Shown here: positions 26,442 to 35,162 of the stretch, piece by piece
Position numbering within the stretch: the first letter of the stretch is position 1
Layout of the letters: each line of letters starts with the position of its first letter
Source: Flavobacterium humi
GTDB lineage: Bacteria; Bacteroidota; Bacteroidia; Flavobacteriales; Flavobacteriaceae
DNA: 64,000 nt
Direction of reading: 5' to 3'
Assembly: GCF_004745595.1 (NCBI RefSeq)
Contig: NZ_SRLH01000007.1
Location: 66,769 to 130,768, forward strand
Notes under the pieces: model-generated
The model's database searches: none
What the model was told of the DNA's origin: nothing
The model's input: only the letters and a program-made list of their open reading frames with translations
Translations under genes and position numbers: made by a program

Positions 26442-27155
26442 ATGTCAGCTATACAATTAAAAATAAACAGCATTCGCTGGGCGGGGATCATGGAAGAAAT
26501 GCATGACAAAGGATTTGCCATTATTCCAAAGTTGCTCGACGAAACCCAATGCGAAACCCTCAAAGAGAATTATACCAATCCGGTCAGTTACAGGAAGACA
26601 GTAGTAATGGAACGTTACCGCTTCGGTTTAGGGGAATATAAGTATTTTGATTATCCGCTTCCGGCACTTATCCAAACCATACGGGAAACGGTTTACCCAT
26701 ACCTTGCACCCATTGCCAATGCCTGGATGAAAGCACTGCATATAGATACTTCTTTCCCTTTGCAGCATGAGGAATTGCTACGGAATTGCCATCAGAACCA
26801 TCAAAACAAAGCTACCGTCCTGATTTTGAAATATGGGCAAGGCGGATTCAATACCTTACATCAGGATTTATACGGAGAGGTGTATTTCCCGATTCAGTGT
26901 GTCTTGTTTTTAAACGAACCCGGCCAGGATTTTACCGGAGGCGAATTTGTATTGACCCAGCAAACACCCAGAGCACAATCGAAAGCTATGGTGCTCCAGC
27001 CTAAGAAAGGAGATCTGCTGATTTTTACCACCAATTTCCGTCCGGTAAAAGGAACGAAAGGCTATTATCGGGCGAATATGAAACACGGTGTAAGCGAAGT
27101 TCTTACCGGAGAACGACACACACTCGGGATTATTTTCCACGACGCATTAAGCTGA
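26442..27155 (+). CDS. 2OG-Fe(II) oxygenase, probable alkylation repair
   Basis: 237 residues. Iron ligands are visible as His140-x-Asp142 (LHQDLYG) and His215 (MKHGVSEV), with Arg225 (GERHTLG) for 2-oxoglutarate. It belongs to the prokaryotic 2OG-Fe(II) oxygenases often found beside ada genes, so a role in oxidative removal of alkyl damage is likely; the substrate is inferred from neighbours. ATG 26442 is chosen, 11 nt after the Ada-like gene; the longer open frame from 26184 overlaps that gene and is not real. Confidence 0.88.
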   Translation: MSAIQLKINSIRWAGIMEEMHDKGFAIIPKLLDETQCETLKENYTNPVSYRKTVVMERYRFGLGEYKYFDYPLPALIQTIRETVYPYLAPIANAWMKALHIDTSFPLQHEELLRNCHQNHQNKATVLILKYGQGGFNTLHQDLYGEVYFPIQCVLFLNEPGQDFTGGEFVLTQQTPRAQSKAMVLQPKKGDLLIFTTNFRPVKGTKGYYRANMKHGVSEVLTGERHTLGIIFHDALS

Positions 27156-27158
27156 CAG

Positions 27159-27401
27159 ATGCTGTACCATTCTGAAAATAGCGATCGCGAGGTCCGCAAG
27201 CAAATCAGAGGCAAAGGCATTTGCTTTGGTGGCAACCTAAAGCTGAAGATTTATGGGATGCTGCACTGTAATTCGGGCAAAAGGATGAAAAGGGAAAACA
27301 GGGTCTTTTTTCTTTCGTCAGCAGAAGCGAAGGAAAACGGTTTCCGGCCTTGCGGGCATTGTATGAAAGCGCAATACCGGCAATGGAAGGGATTGCCGTG
27401 A
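27159..27401 (+). CDS. Stand-alone Ada-type metal-binding domain protein
   Basis: 80 residues. KIYGMLHCNSGKRMKRENRV and FRPCGHCM match the zinc-binding methylphosphotriester-repair domain of Ada (acceptor Cys38 and the CxxC pair in E. coli). The four cysteines are 22, 37, 65 and 68; the expected fourth ligand four residues after Cys37 is Lys here, so Cys22 or another residue may replace it. It starts 3 nt after the oxygenase stop, so it is part of the same operon. Together the three genes supply every function of Ada plus an oxygenase. Confidence 0.8.
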   Translation: MLYHSENSDREVRKQIRGKGICFGGNLKLKIYGMLHCNSGKRMKRENRVFFLSSAEAKENGFRPCGHCMKAQYRQWKGLP

Positions 27402-27404
27402 ATT

Positions 27405-27944
27405 TTAAGAGCGCTGTTTTTTCTTCAAAACTTCTCTCGCCGCCGCTTTATAGGCAGCTGATTGCTCTGCATAATCCTTATCGATAATAAGGTGCAATTC
27501 GTCTTTAATCCAGGGATGTTTCCGGGAAAGATGGTGCAGTGTTTTCATAGCGTATACTTTACAGGCCACACGTTCGTCCCGAATGAGCCAATCCAGGCAA
27601 ATCTCAATGATTTTTTCCTCCTGTGTTTCGGTAAGGGTTATTTTTGTTGTCGTTCCGAGGAAAAATGCCACCCGTGATATACCTCTTATTGCGGAATCGT
27701 TTTTTATGGAAACAAAACTGCTGCAAATATGATCTACATAATCGGAGAGCAATTCAGTTTGTTTTTCGGCAATCATTTCCAAAATCCAGACGCCTTTGTA
27801 ATGATTTTTATATTGGATGTCAAGGGCGATGGCACAAAGTTCCCCGAGGTATTCCGGATGCTGCAAGATAAAATCCCGCAATCCGTTCCTGCAATTTGTA
27901 CTGGCATTACTGCTGTCGATCCTTTTAAAAAAAATAGTTTCCAT
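27405..27944 (-). CDS. HEAT-like repeat protein of unknown function
   Basis: 179 residues, entirely helical by appearance, with repeated helical pairs (LLSDYVDHICSSFVSIKNDS, ACKVYAMKTLHHLSRKHPWI) like HEAT repeats. No signal peptide or catalytic motif. It converges with the alkylation-repair operon, with only 3 nt between the stops. I do not recognise a function; a protein-binding scaffold is the only reasonable guess. Confidence 0.7.
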   Translation of the reverse strand: METIFFKRIDSSNASTNCRNGLRDFILQHPEYLGELCAIALDIQYKNHYKGVWILEMIAEKQTELLSDYVDHICSSFVSIKNDSAIRGISRVAFFLGTTTKITLTETQEEKIIEICLDWLIRDERVACKVYAMKTLHHLSRKHPWIKDELHLIIDKDYAEQSAAYKAAAREVLKKKQRS

Positions 27945-28032
27945 AAATTACCTCGTCTGTCCGGGCTTTGGCCTTGAGCCAAAAATAAATAAAATCTCCG
28001 AAGGTAAGATTAACAACTGAACACTAATTTAT

Positions 28033-28040
28033 TATCTTTG
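28033..28040 (+). promoter_or_regulatory. -7 element of hpt
   Basis: TATCTTTG, matching TAnnTTTG, 22 nt before the hpt ATG. No clear -33 TTG is seen. Confidence 0.55.
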
Positions 28041-28062
28041 CGAATTATTCTATAAGATACAT

Positions 28063-28596
28063 ATGGAAATCAAACTACACGACAAATATTTTGTTCCTTT
28101 CATTTCGGCACAGGAATTGGATTTCGCCATTCAAAACATGGCCAAGCAGATTGAAGATGATTTTGCAGAGGAAATACCTGTTTTTGTTGGTGTCCTTAAC
28201 GGTGCCTTTATGGTGGTTTCCGATTTTATGAAGCATTATACGGCTCCTTGCGAGGTGAGTTTCATCAAAATGGCTTCGTATGAAGGGACTTCTTCGACAA
28301 ACGAAGTGAAGCAGCTTATCGGGATCAACCAGGACCTTACCGGAAGGACGGTTATCATTATTGAAGATATCGTAGATACCGGAAATACCGTAGAAGAATT
28401 AAAGGAACTTTTCAAAAAACAAGGCGTGAAACATTTTAAGATCGCCACACTTTTCTTCAAACCGGAAGCCTATAAAAAGGACATTAAATTAGATTACATT
28501 GGTATCCGCATCCCGAACAAATTCATAGTGGGGTTTGGACTGGATTACGATGGCCTGGGCAGGAACCTGCCGGAAGTTTACCAACTTAAAGACTAA
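28063..28596 (+). CDS. hpt: Hypoxanthine phosphoribosyltransferase
   Basis: 177 residues. The PRPP-binding signature TVIIIEDIVDTGNTVEEL is intact (about 105-122), and KMASYEGTSSTNE is the flexible catalytic loop. It salvages hypoxanthine and guanine to IMP and GMP in the cytoplasm. A TATCTTTG promoter element lies 22 nt upstream. adk follows after 35 nt on the same strand, a nucleotide-metabolism pair. Confidence 0.95.
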   Translation: MEIKLHDKYFVPFISAQELDFAIQNMAKQIEDDFAEEIPVFVGVLNGAFMVVSDFMKHYTAPCEVSFIKMASYEGTSSTNEVKQLIGINQDLTGRTVIIIEDIVDTGNTVEELKELFKKQGVKHFKIATLFFKPEAYKKDIKLDYIGIRIPNKFIVGFGLDYDGLGRNLPEVYQLKD

Positions 28597-28631
28597 CACA
28601 CAACTCAATTTATAATTCACAATTCACAGTA

Positions 28632-29204
28632 ATGATTAATATCGTTTTATTTGGAAAGCCGGGAGCTGGAAAAGGAACTCAAGCAGAATTTTTAAAAGAA
28701 AAATACAATCTGACGCATCTTTCCACAGGGGATATCTTCAGGTTCAATATGAAAAACAATACGCCTTTAGGGGTTGAGGCCAAAAGCTATATCGACAGAG
28801 GTGATTTGGTACCGGATGAATTGACGACCAATATGCTTATCGCAGAAGTTGAAAAACACCAGGACACAGACGGATTCTTGTTTGACGGTTACCCAAGGAC
28901 ACTTTCCCAATCGGAAGCTTTGGATCGGTTTTTAGCCACTAAAAATCAGGAAATCACCGCTACTATTGCTCTTGAGGCTGATGATGAGATTTTAGTAAAA
29001 CGCCTTTTGGAAAGAGGGAAAACATCCGGAAGGATTGACGATCAGGACGAAGAAAAAATCAGGAACCGTTACCAGGAATACAACGAAAAAACAGCTCCTT
29101 TGATCAATTATTACAAAGACCAGCAAAAATTCCATGCGGTAAATGGCATCGGGACCATTACTGAAATTACAGAACGGTTAAGTAATGTGATCGAAAATTT
29201 GTAA
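28632..29204 (+). CDS. adk: Adenylate kinase
   Basis: 190 residues. P-loop GKPGAGKGTQ at residues 7-16, AMP-binding HLSTGDIFR and FDGYPRT, and RLLERGKTSGRIDD of the lid. The lid is the short form without a zinc-binding Cys4 insert, as expected for Bacteroidota. It interconverts AMP, ADP and ATP. It follows hpt and precedes a CNNM/CorC-like gene. Confidence 0.96.
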   Translation: MINIVLFGKPGAGKGTQAEFLKEKYNLTHLSTGDIFRFNMKNNTPLGVEAKSYIDRGDLVPDELTTNMLIAEVEKHQDTDGFLFDGYPRTLSQSEALDRFLATKNQEITATIALEADDEILVKRLLERGKTSGRIDDQDEEKIRNRYQEYNEKTAPLINYYKDQQKFHAVNGIGTITEITERLSNVIENL

Positions 29205-29241
29205 TTTAGTAGCAACTATACAATAACCAAAACAAAATACG

Positions 29242-30531
29242 TTGGAAATACTCATAATTTTCTTTTTAATACTTCTTAACGGTGTTTTTTCCATGTCGGA
29301 AATCGCCTTGATTTCTGCCCGGAAAAACCGTCTGGAATCGGCAGCAAAAAAAGGAAATACCAGTGCCAAGACCGCACTTGACCTTGCTAATTCACCCAAT
29401 AAATTCCTTTCAACGGTCCAGATCGGGATTACCCTGATTGGAATCCTGACGGGTATTTATTCTGGCGATAAGGTAACGGATGATGTGAAACTATTTTTGG
29501 ACGGATATACTTTTTTCCAGCCGTATTCGGCAAGTCTTTCCGTTGGGATAGTAGTCGTGATCCTGACATTTTTCTCCTTGGTTTTAGGAGAATTGCTGCC
29601 TAAACGGATCGGCCTGAATTACCCTGAAGCAATTGCCAAAGGAGTTGCCGTACCCATGAAAATAGTTTCGATCGTAACGGCGCCTTTCATCTGGTTGCTG
29701 ACAAGTTCTACGGATTTCATCTTAAACGTCCTGAAAATAAAACCCACCGCAGACGGTAAAGTGACCGAAGAGGAAATCAAGGCTATCATCAAGGAAGGAA
29801 CCGAAGGCGGGGAAGTACAGGAAATCGAGCAGGATATTGTGGAGCGGGTTTTCCATATCGGTGACCGGAAAGTGAATTCCTTAATGACCCACCGCAAATC
29901 GTTGGTGTACCTTTCGATAGAAGATGACGATCTGAAGTCGCTTAAAGCCAAGGTTTTGGATGAATTGCATTCCGTTTATCCGGTTTGCGAGGACAATCTT
30001 GATGAAGTAGTGGGCGTTGTTTTGCTCAAAGACTTATTTGCCAGTTTCGAAAAAGGGAAATTCGACCTGCGGGCCATCACCAAGGAACCGGTTTATTTTA
30101 TAGAACATACTTCAGCCTATAAGGCTTTGGAAATATTCAAGAAATCAAAAGTGCATTATGCTTTGGTTACGGACGAACATGGTATGATCCAGGGGATTAT
30201 CACTTTAAATGACATCCTGGAAGCCCTTGTGGGTGATGCCTCAGATTTTTATGAAGAAGAATTCCAGCTGGTAGCCCGCGAAGACGGAACCTGGCTGGTT
30301 GACGGGCATTATTCACTGCACGACTTCCTGACGTATTTCGATATGGATGACCTGATTAACGATTACGATGTTACCACTGTCAGCGGATTGATTATGACCG
30401 AATTGTCGTATATCCCGAAAGTTGGTGAAAAACTCATTTGGAATAAAATGGAGCTGGAAGTGATTGACATGGACGGAATCAAAATCGATAAGGTTTTGGT
30501 GCGTTCCTTAAATAATAAGGAAGCGAATTAA
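29242..30531 (+). CDS. CNNM/CorC (HlyC) family membrane protein, TTG start
   Basis: 429 residues. An N-terminal DUF21/CNNM membrane domain (four helices, about 1-190, LLNGVFSMSEIALISARKNR) is followed by two CBS domains (about 200-330; HYALVTDEHGMIQGIITLND) and a CorC/HlyC C-terminal domain (about 345-425). Family members are linked to Mg2+/Co2+ export or membrane homeostasis. The start is TTG at 29242: the first ATG further in would delete the first membrane helix, which is conserved in relatives. Confidence 0.9.
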   Translation: MEILIIFFLILLNGVFSMSEIALISARKNRLESAAKKGNTSAKTALDLANSPNKFLSTVQIGITLIGILTGIYSGDKVTDDVKLFLDGYTFFQPYSASLSVGIVVVILTFFSLVLGELLPKRIGLNYPEAIAKGVAVPMKIVSIVTAPFIWLLTSSTDFILNVLKIKPTADGKVTEEEIKAIIKEGTEGGEVQEIEQDIVERVFHIGDRKVNSLMTHRKSLVYLSIEDDDLKSLKAKVLDELHSVYPVCEDNLDEVVGVVLLKDLFASFEKGKFDLRAITKEPVYFIEHTSAYKALEIFKKSKVHYALVTDEHGMIQGIITLNDILEALVGDASDFYEEEFQLVAREDGTWLVDGHYSLHDFLTYFDMDDLINDYDVTTVSGLIMTELSYIPKVGEKLIWNKMELEVIDMDGIKIDKVLVRSLNNKEAN

Positions 30532-30579
30532 AAGAAGCAGTCACGTGTGCTGAAATTAAATATTAAGAAGAAGAATACA

Positions 30580-30654
30580 ATGACAGAAGATTTGAAATTA
30601 AAAGGAGGACAGCCGGTGGCTGCCAGGTACTTTTTAAAGTCTTTTGGATACTAA
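30580..30654 (+). CDS. Possible 24-codon leader ORF before obgE
   Basis: ATG at 30580 to TAA at 30652-30654. It begins with the same ATGACAGAAG as obgE (30733) and lies in the first unit of a duplicated segment. No function or family is recognised; it may be a by-product of duplication. Confidence 0.2.
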   Translation: MTEDLKLKGGQPVAARYFLKSFGY

Positions 30655-30720
30655 TAAAGATTTGAAATTAAAAGAAGGACAGCTGGCTGGTGGCTGGCAG
30701 GTACTTTCCAAGTCTTAATA
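30588..30720 (+). repeat. Tandem duplication of about 70 bp upstream of obgE
   Basis: Two imperfect units start at 30588 and 30658 with agatttgaaattaaaag and share a GACAGC...GGTGGCTG core and CAGGTACTTT. The first unit contains a small stem, CAGCC-ggt-GGCTG (30610-30622). The whole 200-bp gap between the CNNM/CorC gene and obgE is made of this. Confidence 0.8.
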
Positions 30721-30732
30721 AAGAAAAGAATA

Positions 30733-31740
30733 ATGACAGAAGGCAATTTCGTAGATTACGTAAAAATATATGTTTCTTCCGGAAAAGGAGGGAAAGGATC
30801 TACGCATTTACACAGGGAGAAATTCATTGAAAAAGGAGGCCCGGACGGAGGTGATGGAGGCCGTGGCGGACACGTATATTTAGTAGGTAATAAAGGATTA
30901 TGGACGTTGTTCCACCTGAAATTCGCACGTCATGTCAAAGCAGGGCATGGAGGAGACGGGGGAAGTTCGCGCAGTACCGGCCATGACGGGGAAGATAAAT
31001 TCATTGAAGTGCCTTTAGGGACTGTAGTCCGCGATAAGGATACCAATGAGATTTTATTTGAAATTACAGAAGACGGAGAACGAAAAATCCTTGCTGAAGG
31101 AGGAAAAGGAGGCCTTGGAAACTGGCATTTCAGAAGTTCGACAAACCAAACACCACGCTATTCGCAACCGGGAATGCCGGCACAGGAAGCCGATGTGGTT
31201 CTGGAATTAAAAGTCCTGGCCGATGTCGGTCTTGTAGGGTTCCCAAATGCAGGGAAATCTACATTATTGTCCGTGCTGACTTCCGCAAAACCCAAAATCG
31301 CCGATTATCCGTTTACGACTTTGAAACCTAACTTGGGAATCGTGGCGTACAGGGATTTTCAATCTTTTGTAATTGCAGATATCCCGGGGATTATTGAAGG
31401 AGCAGCCGAAGGTAAAGGTTTGGGGCATTATTTCCTGCGCCATATCGAACGGAATTCGACTTTATTGTTCCTGGTTCCCGCCGACGCAGACGATATCAAG
31501 AAAGAATACGACATCCTTTTGGACGAATTACGCCGTTACAATCCGGAAATGCTCGACAAAGACCGCTTGATTGTTGTTTCCAAGTCGGACATGCTCGATG
31601 ATGAGCTCAAAGCGGAAATGAAAAAACAATTGGACAAGGATTTTAAAGGAATCCCGTACCTGTTCATATCATCTGTAGCACAACAAGGGCTGACAGAACT
31701 GAAAGACAAATTATGGCAAATGCTCAATACCGAAGCATAA
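30733..31740 (+). CDS. obgE: GTPase ObgE/CgtA
   Basis: 335 residues. A glycine-rich Obg fold (about 5-160; [25 protein letters not shown]) is followed by the GTPase domain with G1 [11 protein letters not shown] (near 168), G3 [12 protein letters not shown] and G4 VSKSD. It lacks the optional C-terminal OCT domain. Obg binds the large ribosomal subunit and is involved in ribosome assembly and stress signalling. A compact terminator follows. An unusual tandem duplication lies directly upstream. Confidence 0.96.
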   Translation: MTEGNFVDYVKIYVSSGKGGKGSTHLHREKFIEKGGPDGGDGGRGGHVYLVGNKGLWTLFHLKFARHVKAGHGGDGGSSRSTGHDGEDKFIEVPLGTVVRDKDTNEILFEITEDGERKILAEGGKGGLGNWHFRSSTNQTPRYSQPGMPAQEADVVLELKVLADVGLVGFPNAGKSTLLSVLTSAKPKIADYPFTTLKPNLGIVAYRDFQSFVIADIPGIIEGAAEGKGLGHYFLRHIERNSTLLFLVPADADDIKKEYDILLDELRRYNPEMLDKDRLIVVSKSDMLDDELKAEMKKQLDKDFKGIPYLFISSVAQQGLTELKDKLWQMLNTEA

Positions 31741-31748
31741 ACAAATAG

Positions 31749-31772
31749 GGTACCCCAAAGGGTGCCTTTTTT
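31749..31772 (+). terminator. Terminator of obgE
   Basis: GGTACCC, short loop, GGGTGCC (one G-U pair), then six T, 9 nt after the stop. Confidence 0.85.
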
Positions 31773-31915
31773 ATTGGAGTTAAGTCTGGGTTATGTTTTT
31801 GAGGAATTAACATAAAAAGTTAAAATTTCCTTAACAAAAGAATTTACAGACCTTTATTTTTCAGCTAATTGCCAAAAAAAAGTATATTCGCACCACTAAA
31901 AAAATGAAACCAATT

Positions 31916-34066
31916 ATGAAAAAATTACTTTTATCCTTAATCGTGGCCATTATGCTTGTTCCAACAAGTGTCAAAGCCGACGAAGGAATGTGGTTTTTAA
32001 TGTTCATCGAGCGTTTGAACCACAGAGATATGGAAAAAATGGGATTGCAGCTTACCTCTGAAGAGATTTACAGCATCAATCACCATAGTTTGAAAGATGC
32101 CATCGTTCAGTTCAACGGAGGATGTACGGCAGAAATGATCTCAAAAGACGGTTTGGTACTGACAAACCACCACTGTGGTTATGATGCTATCGCCGAATTG
32201 TCTTCTGCGGAAAAAAATTATTTGAAAGACGGCTATTGGGCAGGAAGCAGAAAAGAGGAAATGAAACCGTCAAGCTTATTTGTCCGTTTCTTTGTCCGAA
32301 TGGATGATGTTTCGAAACGTATTTTGTCAAAAGTGAACGATCAGATGACAGAATTGGAAAGGGAAAAAGCCATCAACCAGGAAATCGCAGTTATTGAAAA
32401 GGAAAACAATGAAGGTGGGAAATATACTGTTTCCGTTCGTTCTTTTTTTCAAGGGAATGAATACTATTATTTTGTTTACCAAGATTATAAAGATGTTCGT
32501 TTGGTAGGTACGCCACCTGAAAGTTTAGGGAAATTCGGCGGGGATACAGACAACTGGGAATGGCCTCGTCATACGGCGGATTTCTCTATGTTCCGTGTGT
32601 ATGCAGATGCTAACGGGAATCCGGCAGAGTATTCTCCGAACAATGTTCCGTTACAGCCAAAACATTATTTGCCTGTAAATATCGGTGGTGTGAAAGAGAA
32701 CGATTATGCGATGATTTTAGGATATCCTGGACGTACCAACCGTTGGATGCCGGCAAGCGGAATCGAACAAAACGTAAAATTTGCGTATCCTGCATGGGTT
32801 GAGGCCTCAAAAGTAGGGATGGACAATATGAAGAAATACATGGATCAGAGCGAAGCTTTAAACCTGGTATATGCTTCAAAATATGCAGGTGTTGCCAATT
32901 ACTGGAAAAACCGCCAGGGAATGATCGATGCGTTGACTAAATTCGGTACTGCCAAAACAAAAACAGCACAGGAAGCAAAATTCAATACCTGGGCGAACCA
33001 ACCTGAAAATAAAGCCAAATACGGAAACGTGGTGGCAACCATTAATAATTTCTACAAACTTACCAACGAGAAAGCACGCCATGATAATTACCTGAATATT
33101 TTATTCAGGACTTCAGCTATGGCTCCAGTTGGAAGGACTATCGGGAAACAATTGGAAAATTACGTAAAAGCAGATGTTGCCAAAAGAGCTCAAATGGCTC
33201 CGGCTATTATGGAAATGGCTGACGAATTTTTCAAGGAAATCCATATTCCTGCCGAAAAAGACATCCTTGCGGCCCAACTGCATTTGTATGCTACAAAATC
33301 TACAGGTTATGCCATTGCTCCTTTGGTTCAAAAAATGGGTGCAGCAAATGGCAATGATTTTGCTAGAGATGTAAACACGATCATTGACGGTAGTATTTTT
33401 GCTTCCAAAGAAAAAATCAAATCGTTCTTAGATATGCCAAGTGCCGAAGTATTGGAAAAAGATCCTTTATATGTGCTTTCTAACGACATGTTGAAACATT
33501 TGGTGTCAAAATCGGATGAAGTGGCAAAAGCGCAAAACGATTACGGAGCGGCTTTCCGTAAATTGGTGGAAGGTTTAAGAGAATCCAAAATCGGTGAAAT
33601 CAAATACCCGGATGCCAATTCTACTTTACGTTTAACGTATGGTAAAGTGCGTTCGCTTCCGGCAGACAAGCGCAATGATGCCAAAATCAATAATTATACA
33701 ACATTGCAGGGTCAAGTGAAAAAATACAAAAAAGGAGATCAGGAATTTGATTTGCCGGCACGTGTCCTTGAAATGAACAAAAACAAAGAGTTCGGGCGTT
33801 TTGGAGACAAAGACGGTTCCTTACACGTTAATTTCTTGACTGACAATGATATTACTGGAGGAAATTCAGGATCGCCGGTATTGAACGGAAAAGGCGAATT
33901 AATCGGTTTGGCATTCGACGGAAACATCGAAGCAATGGCCGGTGACGTTATTTTCGACAAAAAACTGCAAAGAACCATCAATGTAGATATCCGTTATGTA
34001 TTATGGGTAATTGAGAATTTCTCCAATGCAAAACATATCGTTGACGAGATGACCCTTATAAAATAA
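31916..34066 (+). CDS. S46 family dipeptidyl-peptidase, DPP7-type
   Basis: 716 residues from the ATG that opens the signal peptide (MKKLLLSLIVAIMLVPTSVK); an ATG four codons earlier (31904) is equally open. Counting from 31904, the chymotrypsin-like triad is His89/90 (LTNHHCGY), Asp226 (RHTADFSMF) and Ser655 (GGNSGSPV). S46 enzymes release N-terminal dipeptides in the periplasm. The specificity residue 18 positions after the serine is Gly (FDGNIEAM) as in DPP7, not Arg as in the acidic-specific DPP11, so hydrophobic P1 residues are the expected preference. This supports growth on peptides and fits the secreted proteases in the window. A terminator follows. Confidence 0.95.
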   Translation: MKKLLLSLIVAIMLVPTSVKADEGMWFLMFIERLNHRDMEKMGLQLTSEEIYSINHHSLKDAIVQFNGGCTAEMISKDGLVLTNHHCGYDAIAELSSAEKNYLKDGYWAGSRKEEMKPSSLFVRFFVRMDDVSKRILSKVNDQMTELEREKAINQEIAVIEKENNEGGKYTVSVRSFFQGNEYYYFVYQDYKDVRLVGTPPESLGKFGGDTDNWEWPRHTADFSMFRVYADANGNPAEYSPNNVPLQPKHYLPVNIGGVKENDYAMILGYPGRTNRWMPASGIEQNVKFAYPAWVEASKVGMDNMKKYMDQSEALNLVYASKYAGVANYWKNRQGMIDALTKFGTAKTKTAQEAKFNTWANQPENKAKYGNVVATINNFYKLTNEKARHDNYLNILFRTSAMAPVGRTIGKQLENYVKADVAKRAQMAPAIMEMADEFFKEIHIPAEKDILAAQLHLYATKSTGYAIAPLVQKMGAANGNDFARDVNTIIDGSIFASKEKIKSFLDMPSAEVLEKDPLYVLSNDMLKHLVSKSDEVAKAQNDYGAAFRKLVEGLRESKIGEIKYPDANSTLRLTYGKVRSLPADKRNDAKINNYTTLQGQVKKYKKGDQEFDLPARVLEMNKNKEFGRFGDKDGSLHVNFLTDNDITGGNSGSPVLNGKGELIGLAFDGNIEAMAGDVIFDKKLQRTINVDIRYVLWVIENFSNAKHIVDEMTLIK

Positions 34067-34082
34067 AACCGTTTTTAATGGT

Positions 34083-34117
34083 AAAAGCCGCTGCGATGAT
34101 GTCGTAGCGGCTTTTTT
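34083..34117 (+). terminator. Terminator of the S46 peptidase gene
   Basis: AAAAGCCGCTGCGA and TCGTAGCGGCTTTT arms (one G-U pair) around a 5-nt loop, followed by T. Confidence 0.88.
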
Positions 34118-34163
34118 ATTACCTGTATTTTTTTACCTTTACGGAGAAATTACTTCAGAAATA

Positions 34164-35162
34164 ATGAAAAGAATATTAGTAATGTGCTGTTTTGCCTTGT
34201 TGTTTTCGTGCGGGAAAAAGCAATCGCCTGATGTATCGTTTTATTATTGGAAAACAGCATTCCGGCTTTCGGCTGCAGAAAAGGAAATATTGTCAAAAAA
34301 TGAGGTAAGCAAACTCTATGTCCGGTATTTTGATGTCGCTTTGGTCGACAATAAACCATTTCCTATAGCGCCGGTACGTTTCGTGGAAAACCCCAAAAAC
34401 TATAGAATTGTCCCGGTTGTATTTATCAAGAACGAAGTTTTCCTGTCCAGGGATATCTCTTTGGAAAAGCTTGCCGGGCATGTCTTACAATTGATCCGCC
34501 AGATTGACCAGGCCAATACGATTCAAAACACCGAAATACAGATTGATTGTGACTGGTCTTTAAACAGCCGGGATAACTTTATGGAATTCCTCCGGATATT
34601 AAAAAAGAAATACCCTAAAACAATTTCGGCAACCATACGTTTACACCAGGTGAAATATTTCAAGGAAACCAAAGTCCCGCCGGTAGATTATGGCGTTTTA
34701 ATGTTTTATAATATGGGTAAGCTGGGAGATGGGGAATCAAATTCCATATACGATCCGGCCATTGCAAAACGTTATTTGCCGTCGTTAAAAGAATACCCGC
34801 TCAAACTGAAGGTGGCGCTGCCTGTTTTTTCATGGATCGTGCATACCCGGAACCATAAAATCGTGAACCTGATTTCGAAAATAGAAATGGAAAAATTCAG
34901 CCATAACCTTAATTTTGAACCGACAGGTGACAATGTGCTCCGGGTGAAGGAAAATACATTGTGCGAAGGGTTCTTTTTTAAAGAAGGAGACCAGCTGAAA
35001 GCGGAAAAAATCACACCGGAGGATTTGCATGAAATGAGCCGGCTGCTAAAGGCCAATCTTTCTCAAAAACCAGATGAAATCATTTATTACGATTTAGATA
35101 ACAACAATATTAAAAGAATTCAAGATGAGTATTTTTTCAAAGCCAATAGTGCAAATTTCTAG
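34164..35162 (+). CDS. Lipoprotein with TIM-barrel look (DUF3142-like), unknown function
   Basis: 332 residues, lipoprotein signal ending LLFSC. The body alternates strands and helices like a (beta/alpha)8 barrel: VSFYYWKTAF, KLYVRYFDVAL, IVPVVFIKN, TEIQIDCDWSLNSRDN, ISATIRLHQV, YGVLMFYNMG, LKVALPVFSW. The IQIDCDW strand followed by a helix and a strand with an S/T-rich turn recalls DUF3142 proteins, which resemble glycoside-hydrolase barrels; this is a pattern judgement, not a proven match. It overlaps the next gene by 38 nt in another frame, which implies tight coupling. Confidence 0.65.
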   Translation: MKRILVMCCFALLFSCGKKQSPDVSFYYWKTAFRLSAAEKEILSKNEVSKLYVRYFDVALVDNKPFPIAPVRFVENPKNYRIVPVVFIKNEVFLSRDISLEKLAGHVLQLIRQIDQANTIQNTEIQIDCDWSLNSRDNFMEFLRILKKKYPKTISATIRLHQVKYFKETKVPPVDYGVLMFYNMGKLGDGESNSIYDPAIAKRYLPSLKEYPLKLKVALPVFSWIVHTRNHKIVNLISKIEMEKFSHNLNFEPTGDNVLRVKENTLCEGFFFKEGDQLKAEKITPEDLHEMSRLLKANLSQKPDEIIYYDLDNNNIKRIQDEYFFKANSANF

